In this document: positions 16,758 through 25,002 of the stretch, piece by piece
Layout: the number at the start of each line of letters is the position of its first letter
How positions within the stretch are numbered: position 1 is the first letter of the stretch
Assembly: GCA_902790495.1 (NCBI GenBank)
Contig: CADASK010000006.1
Span: 1 to 55,239, forward strand
DNA length: 55,239 bases
Direction: 5' to 3'
From: an uncultured Eubacteriales bacterium
GTDB lineage: Bacteria > Bacillota > Clostridia > Christensenellales > Aristaeellaceae
Made by a program: the position numbers and the translations under genes
The notes under the pieces: generated by a model
What the model was told of the DNA's origin: nothing
Database searches by the model: none
Seen by the model: the letters and a program-made list of their open reading frames with translations, nothing else

Positions 16758-16785
16758 AAAATCCGGGGATGGAAATCATCCCCGG
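16756..16785 (-). terminator. Probable leaky terminator after the BMP gene
   Basis: CCGGGGATG and CATCCCCGG form a 9-bp stem with a 5-nt loop 16 bases past the BMP stop, followed on the minus strand by ATTTTTGAC. As the ATPase and permease genes lie beyond it with no clear promoter, partial read-through would give more binding protein than transporter. Confidence 0.75.
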
Positions 16786-16800
16786 AAGGGTAGCGGTATC

Positions 16801-17892
16801 TTACTTGATATTGCCCTGATAGTCCACGGTCACAGCGGTGACGGCGGGTTCAGCGGTGATGTCGTTGGAGACGGTGATTTCGCCCTTGAACATCTTGGCC
16901 ACCAGAGCCTTGTAGTCGTCGGTGGTGAAGCTGTCAGCGAACTGGGTGGAGGGAGCGATCTGCACGAAGTTGGCATCGGGATCCTCGCCGATCAGGCCCA
17001 GGTTCTCAACCTTGCCGCCCGCGAAGGTGCCGTTCTTCAGAGCTTCCAGCTGGGTGTTGACGGTGGCGGCCAGGCCCTTCATGGCGGAGGTCACAGTGAT
17101 GCCCTCGCCGTAGAGGCCGTCGATGGTGGCAGCCTGGTCTACGTCCACGCCGATGACCTTCTGGCCAACCTTGGAAGCGGCCTCACCGGCAGAGGTGAAG
17201 ATGCCGCCGCCGCAGGCGAAGACGACCTCGGTGCCGTTGGCATACCAGGTGTCCATGTAAGCGGTGATGTCGGCGTCGCCATAGAACTGGTTGCCGTACA
17301 CATACTTGATCTCGACGTCGGTCAGGCCCAGGTCGGCAGCGGCAGCGTCAGCGCCCTGCACGAAGCCATAGCCGTAACGGACCACGGCGGGAACCGCCAT
17401 GCCGCCCAGGAAGCCCAGCTTCTTGTAGCCCAGCTTCACGGCAGCGTAGCCGGCCATGTAGCCGCACAGCTCTTCCTGATACACAGCGCAGTACAGGTTG
17501 GCGGGAACAGCAGCGGCCAGATCGCCGATGTCGCCCTCGCTCACGTCCAGCGCGATGAAGGTGATGTCGTCATACTCGGGAGCGACGGCCTGGATGGCGG
17601 GGCCGAAGGCGTAGCCGGGCATGATGATGGCGTTGTAGCCCTCGTCGATGGCCTTCTCGATGGAGGAGATGCGGTCCTGATCGGAGTCGGAAGCGGGCTT
17701 GTAGTACAGGAAATCGACGCCGTTGGCTTCGGACCAGGCCTTGGCAGCCTCATAGGTGGTCTGGTTAAAGGACTGGTCGGTGATGTCACCATAGTCGGTG
17801 ATCATGGCCACGCGCAGATCGTCAGCGGACGCGAAGGCGCACACGCTCAGCAGCATCACGGCAGCCAGCAGCAGAGAGACAAACTTTTTCAT
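16801..17892 (-). CDS. BMP-family nucleoside-binding protein of an ABC importer
   Basis: 363-residue exported solute-binding protein. It has a signal peptide (KKFVSLLLAAVMLLSVCAFA) with a likely signal peptidase I site after ASA. The mature part is a type I periplasmic-binding fold of the BMP/PnrA family: LRVAMITDYGDITDQSFNQ, ISSIEKAIDEGYNAIIMPG, IGVDVDQAATIDG. Most relatives in single-membrane bacteria are lipoproteins; here the only cysteine in the signal peptide is preceded by LSV, a poor lipobox. The ATG at 17892 has GGAGGA nine bases before it; an earlier in-frame TTG is inside that region. It is the first gene of the importer operon. Confidence 0.93.
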   Translation of the reverse strand: MKKFVSLLLAAVMLLSVCAFASADDLRVAMITDYGDITDQSFNQTTYEAAKAWSEANGVDFLYYKPASDSDQDRISSIEKAIDEGYNAIIMPGYAFGPAIQAVAPEYDDITFIALDVSEGDIGDLAAAVPANLYCAVYQEELCGYMAGYAAVKLGYKKLGFLGGMAVPAVVRYGYGFVQGADAAAADLGLTDVEIKYVYGNQFYGDADITAYMDTWYANGTEVVFACGGGIFTSAGEAASKVGQKVIGVDVDQAATIDGLYGEGITVTSAMKGLAATVNTQLEALKNGTFAGGKVENLGLIGEDPDANFVQIAPSTQFADSFTTDDYKALVAKMFKGEITVSNDITAEPAVTAVTVDYQGNIK

Positions 17893-17940
17893 GGTACATT
17901 CCTCCTTCAAAAGTAGGGAAACAAACCAGATACCGTTGAT

Positions 17941-17969
17941 ATTATATCAAATCCTTTTTGGTTTGAAAA
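17941..17969 (-). promoter_or_regulatory. Promoter of the nucleoside importer operon
   Basis: On the minus strand TTTTCA (17964-17969), a 17-bp spacer and a perfect TATAAT (17941-17946), about 49 bases before the BMP start. Confidence 0.7.
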
Positions 17970-18005
17970 GGGGGCGCGGAAAAAGACACAGAAACTTAAC
18001 ATCCG

Positions 18006-18051
18006 ACAAAAAAGGAAGCCGAACATTCGGTTTTCCGAATCTTCGGCTTCC
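18006..18051 (-). terminator. Terminator of the Bax-inhibitor-like gene
   Basis: A long stem: GGAAGCCGAA / TTCGGCTTCC outside and ATTCGG / CCGAAT inside a TTTT loop, separated by one mismatch, followed on the minus strand by a run of T. It begins 10 bases past the stop codon. Confidence 0.9.
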
Positions 18052-18060
18052 AAAGTTTGG

Positions 18061-18906
18061 TTAATCCTTGTCCTTGGCGGCAAACTGCATCAGCAGATCA
18101 AGAATCTTCAGATAGATCCAGATGACGGTGAACACCAGCCCGAAGGCCGCGGCCCACTCGTACTTCCTGGGGTAGCCCTCCTTCACGCACTCGTCGATGA
18201 CCGCGAAGTCGCTGATGAGGAACAGGGCGGCGATGACGAGGCCGATCACGTCCAGGGCGATGGAGAGCCCGGCGTTCTGGGCCATGGCCTGCACATAGGG
18301 CCGGGCTGCGGGGATCAGGGAGCCCACGAAGCCCAGCAGCCCCACGCCGATGGAGCCCAGCACCAGGGTGAGCAGCACCGCGCGGAACTTCCCGTCCACC
18401 TTGACGATGCCGGAGGTGTACAGCCAGCTTATGGCCAGCACCACCGCCACGGTCAGCAGCAGGGCCTCCAGGCCCAGGTACTCGTAGCCGGTCAGCACCT
18501 TGAAGACCAGGAAGGAGATCACATAGCCCTGGCTGACGGAGTAAAGGGTGCCGGTCACCGGGATGGTGCTCCGGACGAAGATGCCCAGCAGCTCGCAGAC
18601 GAAGCCGCCCACCAGCACGGCGCCGAGGATCACGGTCTCCTTTTTGGACAGGGCAAGGGTGAATTTCTCGTAGATGGTCAGGGTCTGCCACACGGGCTCG
18701 CCGGACAGGGCGGACATCACCAGCAGCTGCGCGATCATGCCCAGCAGGGTCATGGCGAGGAAGAAGGTGGTCTTCGACGCGATGCCGGCGTAGGTGGCCG
18801 CGTTCACGTCCGAGCGCTCGTCGAGCTTGCTCAGGCGGCTGAGGACGGGGTTGGAGTGGAAGAGGGTGCGTTTGGGCTTCTGCTCTCTGGGCAAAGCCTG
18901 GTTCAT
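18061..18906 (-). CDS. Bax inhibitor-1/YccA-like membrane protein
   Basis: 281 residues with a polar N-terminus of about 40 and then seven predicted membrane helices. The order of segments (ATYAGIASKTTFFLAMTLLG, LYSVSQGYVISFLVFKVL, ISDFAVIDECVKEGYPRKYE, WIYLKILDLL) matches the YccA/Bax inhibitor-1-like family, including the paired acidic residues near the C-terminus that in YetJ-type members sense pH and gate calcium leak. The ATG at 18906 has AGGAGG upstream. A single-gene unit with its own terminator, 53 bases beyond the ABC exporter pair. Confidence 0.88.
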   Translation of the reverse strand: MNQALPREQKPKRTLFHSNPVLSRLSKLDERSDVNAATYAGIASKTTFFLAMTLLGMIAQLLVMSALSGEPVWQTLTIYEKFTLALSKKETVILGAVLVGGFVCELLGIFVRSTIPVTGTLYSVSQGYVISFLVFKVLTGYEYLGLEALLLTVAVVLAISWLYTSGIVKVDGKFRAVLLTLVLGSIGVGLLGFVGSLIPAARPYVQAMAQNAGLSIALDVIGLVIAALFLISDFAVIDECVKEGYPRKYEWAAAFGLVFTVIWIYLKILDLLMQFAAKDKD

Positions 18907-18959
18907 AAAGCATGCCTCCTAACAATGATAGATAGAAGTTTGGGTATAAACCGGACAAA

Positions 18960-20102
18960 TCAGCGCTTGTCCTTGTCGATGAATTCGAGGGTGATCATGG
19001 CCAGCAGCGCGAAGAGGAAGACGAAGGTGATCAGATGCGCCCAGTAGCCGACCACGTGGGGCGCGGTGCGCGCGTAGTCCGCGTTGTAGTTGGCGAGGGC
19101 CGCCTTCTCCTCGAGGAAGGCCTTGACCCTGTCCTCGCCCAGCAGGTCGAGCACCTGGCCCACCGTGGCCTTCACGGTGATCTCGTGGTCGCGCTCCTCC
19201 AGCACCGCGGGGGAGACGGCCGCCGCGTCGATCAGCTCGCCGAGCTTCATGCCCTCGGTCACCTCCGTCTCGCGCAGCTCGCTGACGGTGGGGTTGCTGG
19301 TGTCCTCCAGCAGGTCGATCACCTGACCTACCGTCACCGTGCCGCCGATCTCGTTGTCCCGCATGCGGTTGACCATGCTGGCGATGGTGGCGTAGGGGCG
19401 GTGATTGGTGTCCGCCTGGGCGGCGATCACCTTCAGGCCCGGGTTGGAGACGGTGAATTGGGTGAGGGGCTTGGTCCAGTCCGGCAGGGTCAGCATGCCG
19501 CCGGAGAACACCAGCTGGAAGATCAGCACGAAGGGCATGATGGTCATGGCCGCCGTGGTGCTGTGGGCCAGGGCGGAAATCCACAGGGACAGCATGTCCG
19601 AGGCGTAGGTGATCAGAAAGAGGGAGATGGCGAAATCCAGCGAGAAGGTGGAGAAAACGATGCCTTCCTTCGGATACTGCACGCCGACGATGGAGGTGAC
19701 GTACAGGGTGACCAGGGTCTGGCCCAGGCACAGCAGTGCCTGGTAGATCATGTGCGCGCAGATGTAGGAGCTGATGTGCATGCCGGAGCGGTGCTCGCGC
19801 TTGATGACGTCGCGCTCACGGCAGATGACCTGGATCGAGTTGAAGCAGCCGTTCCAGATGCACACGCAGACGATGGCGAAGGAGCCCATCAGCGTGCCTT
19901 CCATATTGATGAAGAAACGCCTGTGCACCACCATGCCCACTAATGCCGCGATCAGCGCCGCCATGGGCAGCACCTTCCAGTCGTTCTGATAGATGAACAT
20001 CCGCAGCAGCTTGCCGAGGTAGATGCCCACCTGGGCGCCGCGTCCGCGGTGGCGGATCCTGAACTTGCCGCGGGCTGCCTGTTTGGTCGTTACTTCAGCC
20101 AT
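18960..20102 (-). CDS. ABCG-like ABC-2 permease with a duplicated extracytoplasmic motif
   Basis: 380 residues: cytoplasmic N-terminus, five clustered membrane helices, an extracytoplasmic region of about 110 residues and a last helix near the C-terminus. This order is that of ABCG/White-type half transporters. The GCFNSIQVICRERDVIKREH segment, with the conserved acidic-basic E-R-x-V pattern, and YICAHMIYQALLCLG support the call. The extracytoplasmic part holds two related copies of VTVGQVIDLLED and KATVGQVLDLLGED about 70 residues apart. Its start overlaps the ATPase gene by eight bases. Substrate unknown. Confidence 0.82.
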   Translation of the reverse strand: MAEVTTKQAARGKFRIRHRGRGAQVGIYLGKLLRMFIYQNDWKVLPMAALIAALVGMVVHRRFFINMEGTLMGSFAIVCVCIWNGCFNSIQVICRERDVIKREHRSGMHISSYICAHMIYQALLCLGQTLVTLYVTSIVGVQYPKEGIVFSTFSLDFAISLFLITYASDMLSLWISALAHSTTAAMTIMPFVLIFQLVFSGGMLTLPDWTKPLTQFTVSNPGLKVIAAQADTNHRPYATIASMVNRMRDNEIGGTVTVGQVIDLLEDTSNPTVSELRETEVTEGMKLGELIDAAAVSPAVLEERDHEITVKATVGQVLDLLGEDRVKAFLEEKAALANYNADYARTAPHVVGYWAHLITFVFLFALLAMITLEFIDKDKR

Positions 20103-21459
20103 GCTGCACCTCCGCGTATTTCATCACAAACTCGTCGGCCAGGCCGTCGCCGCCCTCGCCCTTGCTGTTGACGCACTTGACGATCTCTTCCATCTTTTCG
20201 CGGCCGAAGAAGCGCCGGGCGTCCTCGACGCTGCCGTACCAGGCCAGGCGGCCCGTGCGGGCGCTGTCCTTGGCCAGCACGATCACGTCGTCAAACAGGT
20301 CGATGACGCGGTCGGGCGTGTGGGTGATGACGATGACGATCTTGCCGGTGTCGGCGATCTTGCGCAGCTGCACGAACAGCTCCCGTGCCATCACGCCGTC
20401 CAGACCGGAGTCGGGTTCGTCGAGGATGAAGAGGGAAGGATTGCTGATGAATTCGATGGAGATGGACAGGCGCTTCTTCTGGCCGCCGGAGAGCTTTTCC
20501 ACCAGGGTGTTCTTCGCCGGCTTCAGGCCGAAGATGTCCATCACCTCGTCCACCCGCTCGCGGCGCTGCTTGGCGGAGACGTCCTTGGGCAGGCGCAGCC
20601 GAGCCGCGTCCAGCAGGGTGTTGAGCACGGTGTCCTTGCCGCGCATCATCTCCGTCTGGGGCACGAAGCCGACCTCGTACTGCATCTTTTTATACTGGGT
20701 GTAGACGTTGGCGCCGTTGAGGATGACCTCGGCGTCGGCCTTCTCGTAGCCGTTGATGGCGTTGAGGTAGGTGGTCTTGCCCGCGCCGGAGCCGCCCAGG
20801 AGCAGCACCATGTGGCCCTGGGGGATGCTCATGTGGATATCCCGCAGGAGGGTCTTCTTCTGGAAGAAATCGGTGACGGTGCGCTCCTTGAGGTTGACGG
20901 TCAGGCCCTCGTCCATCACCTCGGCGCTGCCGCTGGTGGCCAGGCGCGCCATCTCGGCGCGGATGTCCTCCACCTGCCACTGGGGCTGGTACTTCGGGCT
21001 GTAGCCCCACAGCAGGGCGGGAATCCACTGGGTCTCGGGCAAGGCGACGAGGAATAGCCAGCGCTTGCGCCTGCCGTAGACCTCACACATGCCGTTCCAC
21101 ACGCGGATGTTGTAGATGAACCGCACGAAGCTGAGCACCAGAATGACCAGCAGCATGATGATCTCGCTCTCGTCGACGTATTCGTTGGTGAGCACATCCG
21201 CCGACAGAAGCCCCAGCACCAGGTTGGCGATCGCCGAGGCGGCGCCGGTGAGGCTGAAGATGCGGCCCTCCGGCTCGCGGCCCGCGCAGCGCGCCAGCTG
21301 ATAATCCCTGGCGCCGGGGATCAGCGCCCACCAGCTCTTCACGCCCGACTTCCTGAACAGCCCCCACAGGCCCGCGATGTACAGCGCGGAGAGGACCATA
21401 TCGAAGAGGCTGTCCGAGTTGAGGAAAAACCGGCACAGGGCATTGAAGAATTCTTCCAC
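20095..21459 (-). CDS. ABCG-like ABC ATPase fused to an N-terminal membrane domain
   Basis: 454 residues. The first about 150 carry three or four hydrophobic segments and a motif (KSWWALIPGARDYQLARCAG) like that of DUF5684-type membrane proteins. The rest is an ABC ATPase of the ABCG type: Walker A LLLGGSGAGKTTYLNAINGY, Q-loop VPQTEMM, signature LSGGQKKRLSISIEFISNP, Walker B SLFILDEPDSGLDG and switch histidine VIVITHTPD. The fused arrangement is unusual, since ABCG ATPases more often carry the transport helices themselves. The start is GTG at 21459. It forms a two-gene exporter with the downstream permease. Confidence 0.85.
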   Translation of the reverse strand: MEEFFNALCRFFLNSDSLFDMVLSALYIAGLWGLFRKSGVKSWWALIPGARDYQLARCAGREPEGRIFSLTGAASAIANLVLGLLSADVLTNEYVDESEIIMLLVILVLSFVRFIYNIRVWNGMCEVYGRRKRWLFLVALPETQWIPALLWGYSPKYQPQWQVEDIRAEMARLATSGSAEVMDEGLTVNLKERTVTDFFQKKTLLRDIHMSIPQGHMVLLLGGSGAGKTTYLNAINGYEKADAEVILNGANVYTQYKKMQYEVGFVPQTEMMRGKDTVLNTLLDAARLRLPKDVSAKQRRERVDEVMDIFGLKPAKNTLVEKLSGGQKKRLSISIEFISNPSLFILDEPDSGLDGVMARELFVQLRKIADTGKIVIVITHTPDRVIDLFDDVIVLAKDSARTGRLAWYGSVEDARRFFGREKMEEIVKCVNSKGEGGDGLADEFVMKYAEVQHG

Positions 21460-21523
21460 TTCCGATCATCCTTTACAGAGAGTCTCGCTGAGACGGCGGA
21501 GGGCAGTCTCCGCCATGGTTGCC

Positions 21524-21529
21524 ATTATA
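21524..21529 (-). promoter_or_regulatory. Candidate -10 element of the ABCG-like operon
   Basis: A perfect TATAAT on the minus strand 65 bases before the GTG start of the ATPase gene. I see no good -35 partner, so the call rests on the -10 alone. Confidence 0.45.
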
Positions 21530-21620
21530 ACCCAAAGGCGCGGGCTTGAACAGTCCCTGTTTGCCCCGAACGCGGGACCCTGCCTTCTTTTTACATGGAT
21601 GAATACGGGCCGGAGGCGGC

Positions 21621-21660
21621 AAAAACCCCGGCCGGGCGGCGAACCGCGCTGACCGGGGGT
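21621..21660 (-). terminator. Probable terminator of the flavin reductase gene
   Basis: ACCCCGG and CCGGGGT arms 21 bases apart, with further internal pairing, followed on the minus strand by TTTTTGCC. It lies about 80 bases past the stop codon. Confidence 0.6.
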
Positions 21661-21738
21661 GCATCGTCTCGCGACGGGGATTGTGAACGCTTCCCGCAGA
21701 TGAGCCGGGTCAGGCCCGGAACTGCGGAAGGCGGGTGG

Positions 21739-22311
21739 TCACTTCTTCATCAGACCCGCGCCGGCGTTCCAGGCCTTGCCGACCTGCTCGCCGGTGACAT
21801 AGTAGCCGTGCTGGAACTGATCGAAGATCAGCGCGTTCAGCTTCAGGGGATCGACCTTGCCGTTCTCGGACAGCACGCTCTCCTCGGCGGCCACGTTGAC
21901 GATCTTGCCGACGATGGCGTAGAAGCTGTCGGTGCTGGCCACCTCGGCCAGCTCGCACTCCATCACCAGCGGGAACTCCTCAACGACCGGGGCGTTGACA
22001 AAGCTGCTCTTCACCGCGTGGTAGCCCGTCCGCTCGAACTTGTCCTCCATCTTGTTGCCCGTGGCGATGCCGAAGAAATCGGCCACGTCCATGTGATCCT
22101 TGTCGGCGATGGCGACGGTGAAGGCCTTGGTCTTCAGCAGGTTCTGTGTGGTTTTATGATCCTCGTCGATGAACAGCGCGATGCGGTCCATGCCGCAGAT
22201 CATGCCCCAGGCCGCGTTCATGACGTTCGGCTTGCCGTTTTCATCGTAGGCGGCCACCATCAGCACCGGCATCGGGTAGACCGCCGGCACCACACCCAGA
22301 TTCTTCTTCAT
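21739..22311 (-). CDS. Flavin reductase family protein (FMN-binding split barrel)
   Basis: 190-residue flavoprotein of the flavin-reductase-like split-barrel family, which binds FMN and reduces flavins or small substrates. Family features are the N-terminal VYPMPVLMVAAYDENGKPNV followed by MNAAWGMICG, ALFIDEDHKTTQNLLKTKAF and DFFGIATGNKMEDKFERTGY. The ATG at 22311 is preceded by GAGGAG; the open frame upstream is unlikely to be coding. It stands alone between two ABC exporter units. The natural substrate is unknown. Confidence 0.88.
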   Translation of the reverse strand: MKKNLGVVPAVYPMPVLMVAAYDENGKPNVMNAAWGMICGMDRIALFIDEDHKTTQNLLKTKAFTVAIADKDHMDVADFFGIATGNKMEDKFERTGYHAVKSSFVNAPVVEEFPLVMECELAEVASTDSFYAIVGKIVNVAAEESVLSENGKVDPLKLNALIFDQFQHGYYVTGEQVGKAWNAGAGLMKK

Positions 22312-22434
22312 GGCAGATATTGCTCCTCTCGGATGGTATTGCCCTTCGGGCATAGGTATGGTAGCACAACCGAGGGGAAATGGCAAGGCGATCCGGCCGC
22401 TTTCCGCCCTGTTTCGCCCGCTCGAAAGGCATGG

Positions 22435-22460
22435 AAAAAGCCCTGCGCGAACAGGGCTTT
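22435..22460 (-). terminator. Terminator of the second ABC exporter operon
   Basis: AAAGCCCTG and CAGGGCTTT form a 9-bp stem with a 6-nt loop; the minus-strand transcript then reads TTTTTCC. It begins 27 bases past the permease stop codon. Confidence 0.85.
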
Positions 22461-22486
22461 GGTGATAGAAGGATCATTCTGGAAGC

Positions 22487-24052
22487 TCAGCCATTCATCT
22501 CCACATTGTCCAGCACGTGGCGGCCGAAGACCAGGCACAGGGGGATGGTCACCAGCATGGGCGCGGCCAGCATGACCATCAGCGTGAAGTTGACGGAGAC
22601 GAACACCCAGCTGCGCATCAGGGCCAGCACCAGCAGGGTGATGGAGGGGATCATCAGCACGACCATCACCAGGGCGTAGAGCGCCAGGGCGACGGCGCGG
22701 GAGCGGATCTGGCCGTAGAGGCGGTCGCCCGCGATGTTGCCCACCATGAACAGCACCGCGAACAAGAAGTGGCAGATCACCGCCATGGCGATGGTCAGGG
22801 GCTTCTCTTCGGTCATCAGGCCGCTGGCCACCATCATGATGAGAGACTGCGGGAACAGCTTCTGCACGGACTCGCGCATGCACCACAGCAGCTTGACGAA
22901 GGAGCCCTCGGGGATGCGGTAGACCCAGGGCATCGTCAGCTCGCGCACCCAGCGGCCCGAGTTCGCGGAGAAGAACAGGATGTAGATGCCGAAGGCAAAG
23001 GCGGGCATGAAGCCGCTTTTGCGCATCAGATAGCTGAACACGAGGTGGATCACCATCAAGATGAGGGTCTGGGTGTCGAACAGCAGCCTTCCGGCCCGGC
23101 GGGATTCCAGGCGGTGCTTGTAGTACAGCGCCGACGCGCCCTGTCCCTTGCCCAGGCCTTCCGCACCGCGGCGGACGTGGTCGGGCAGGGACTCGGTGAC
23201 GCGGCCCTCCTTCCGGGCGGTGATGGCCTGGTGGTTGCGGGTGGTGGCGTCCAGCACGTCCTCGTAGAAGCCGGAGCCCACGCTGCGCAGCAGGAACACC
23301 AGCGCGCCCGTGTAGGCGAGGGTCACGGCGGCGAAGGGCAGGGCAGCCTTTGGGCTGCCGCTCATCACAGCCTGGAAGACCGCGCCGAACCAGCCGCCCA
23401 CGGGGAACCACTTGAGCACGGGCTTGTTGACCTGGGTGGTCAGGGCCATGAGGCCCGGCCTGTGGCTCTGCAGCGCCATGACGAACACGACCGCCGCGAA
23501 GACGCCGATCAGGCCGAAGAAGACGATGGTCGCAATCCTGCGCCTGCGCCGGTCGCCGTTGATCCAGGCGTAGATCACCATGGCGGTGAGCTGGCCCAGG
23601 AAGCAGGTGAGGGCGTAGAGCAGCAGCACGAAGAGCAGGTGGTGAAATTCCACGCCGTATTCCGTGTGCATCCAGCCGTACTGCGCGAAGAGCATCAGGC
23701 TCATCAGCATGTAGCGGCCGAGGGTCTGCACGCAGCCGTAGAAGAGGATGCGCCGCGGGCTCAGGGGCGAGGGGAAGAGCAGGCTCACGTCGCTCATGGA
23801 GAAGAGGCTCACGCCGTGGCCCAGGCCGTTGTAGGCCATGAGGCAGAACATGAGGATGAACAGGCCGTAGCCCATGGCGTAGAGGTTGCGCATGGGCAGC
23901 TGCCCTGCGATCCCCTCCCGGTTGGGGAAGACCACCGCGGCCGTCATGCTGGCCACAACGATCAGCAGCAGGATGGCGTGCAGGGGCTTTTTGAAGAAAT
24001 CGAGCACCTGGTTCTTGACGCGGTGCGCCAGCAGGTAGGTCAGCGCCTTCAT
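22487..24052 (-). CDS. Putative ABC exporter permease (ABC_export family)
   Basis: 521-residue membrane protein with roughly twelve hydrophobic segments in two halves separated by a soluble region of about 60 residues (from DATTRNHQAITARKEGRV to YYKHRLESRRAGRL). The segment FSMSDVSLLFPSPLSPRRIL is characteristic of the putative ABC exporter family PF16962, together with FSANSGRWVRELTMPWVYRI in the second half. Its ATG overlaps the ATPase stop by four bases (ATGA). With the next gene it makes a two-component exporter of unknown substrate. Confidence 0.85.
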   Translation of the reverse strand: MKALTYLLAHRVKNQVLDFFKKPLHAILLLIVVASMTAAVVFPNREGIAGQLPMRNLYAMGYGLFILMFCLMAYNGLGHGVSLFSMSDVSLLFPSPLSPRRILFYGCVQTLGRYMLMSLMLFAQYGWMHTEYGVEFHHLLFVLLLYALTCFLGQLTAMVIYAWINGDRRRRRIATIVFFGLIGVFAAVVFVMALQSHRPGLMALTTQVNKPVLKWFPVGGWFGAVFQAVMSGSPKAALPFAAVTLAYTGALVFLLRSVGSGFYEDVLDATTRNHQAITARKEGRVTESLPDHVRRGAEGLGKGQGASALYYKHRLESRRAGRLLFDTQTLILMVIHLVFSYLMRKSGFMPAFAFGIYILFFSANSGRWVRELTMPWVYRIPEGSFVKLLWCMRESVQKLFPQSLIMMVASGLMTEEKPLTIAMAVICHFLFAVLFMVGNIAGDRLYGQIRSRAVALALYALVMVVLMIPSITLLVLALMRSWVFVSVNFTLMVMLAAPMLVTIPLCLVFGRHVLDNVEMNG

Positions 24053-24756
24053 GCCTCAGCCACCTCGCCCTCGGTGATGCGGAAGAACAGCTTCTCCAGG
24101 GTGTCGCTTTCGGTCTCCTCCTCGCGGCGCATCACGGCCTTGAGCTGGCCCAGCATCATGATGTAGGCGCAGTCCCAGTCCTGCTCCACGCTGTCGATCA
24201 TGTGGGTGGAGAGCAGCAGGGTGTGGCCGGCGTCGCGCCACTCGCGCAGCATGGCCTTCAGCTCCTTGATGGCGTGGGGGTCGAGGCCCACCAGCGGCTC
24301 GTCCAGCACGAGCACCTGGGGCTTGGGCAGCATGGCGCAGGCGATGGAGAGCTTCTGCTGCATGCCCTTGCTCAGCTCCTTGCCGAGCTTGTGGGCCTTG
24401 GTGTCCATCTCCAGCCGCTCCAGCAGCTGCGCCGCGTCGGCCTCCCAGTTCTCCAGCCTGTAGGCCCGGGCGATGAACTCCATGTGCTCCTGCACGGTCA
24501 GCAGGTCGTACACGGCGGGCATCTCCGGCACGTAGCCGAGGTCGCGCCGGGCCTTGGCGGTCTTGTTCTTCTCGCCGTTGATGAGAACCTCGCCCTTGTA
24601 GCGCAGCAGGCCGGCCATGGATTTGATGAGGGTGGATTTGCCCGCGCCGTTGGGCCCGAGCAGCACGGCAATCTCGCCGTTGGGCACCGTGAAGCTGACG
24701 TCGTTGACCGCCAGCTGTTTCCCGTAGGCCTTGACGATGTGCTGTACCTCCAGCAT
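24049..24756 (-). CDS. ABC exporter ATP-binding protein
   Basis: 235-residue single-domain ATPase. Walker A LLGPNGAGKSTLIKSMAGLL, Q-loop YVPEMP, signature ELSKGMQQKLSIACAM (LSKGM rather than LSGGQ, as is common in this group), Walker B VLVLDEPLVGLDP and switch LLLSTHMIDSVEQ are all present. The ATG at 24756 lies after a GGAGG site; the longer open frame is not supported. It is translationally coupled to the membrane partner and driven by a clear promoter. Confidence 0.93.
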   Translation of the reverse strand: MLEVQHIVKAYGKQLAVNDVSFTVPNGEIAVLLGPNGAGKSTLIKSMAGLLRYKGEVLINGEKNKTAKARRDLGYVPEMPAVYDLLTVQEHMEFIARAYRLENWEADAAQLLERLEMDTKAHKLGKELSKGMQQKLSIACAMLPKPQVLVLDEPLVGLDPHAIKELKAMLREWRDAGHTLLLSTHMIDSVEQDWDCAYIMMLGQLKAVMRREEETESDTLEKLFFRITEGEVAEA

Positions 24757-24797
24757 ATACAAAAACCTCCTTGCATGTCCTCCATTGGACAAGTCAG

Positions 24798-24826
24798 AGG
24801 ATACTCAGCGGCGCGGCGCGTGTCAA
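24798..24826 (-). promoter_or_regulatory. Promoter of the second ABC exporter operon
   Basis: On the minus strand a perfect TTGACA (24821-24826), a 17-bp spacer and TATCCT (24798-24803), about 42 bases before the ATPase start. Confidence 0.75.
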
Positions 24827-25002
24827 GGCAAAGCTGTCCAGCGGCGCTAAATGCGCGCTGAGATGTCGCGAATCTTGCTCTTGGGTTTTTGTGTTCCCCG
24901 CTGTAAATCTTTCGCGATTCCCCTTCCATCCCCGCGCGCGATGTGATAGAATACACAGGCGCGGGGGCAATGCCGCGCCGCAGACACGAACAGAAAGGAT
25001 GG

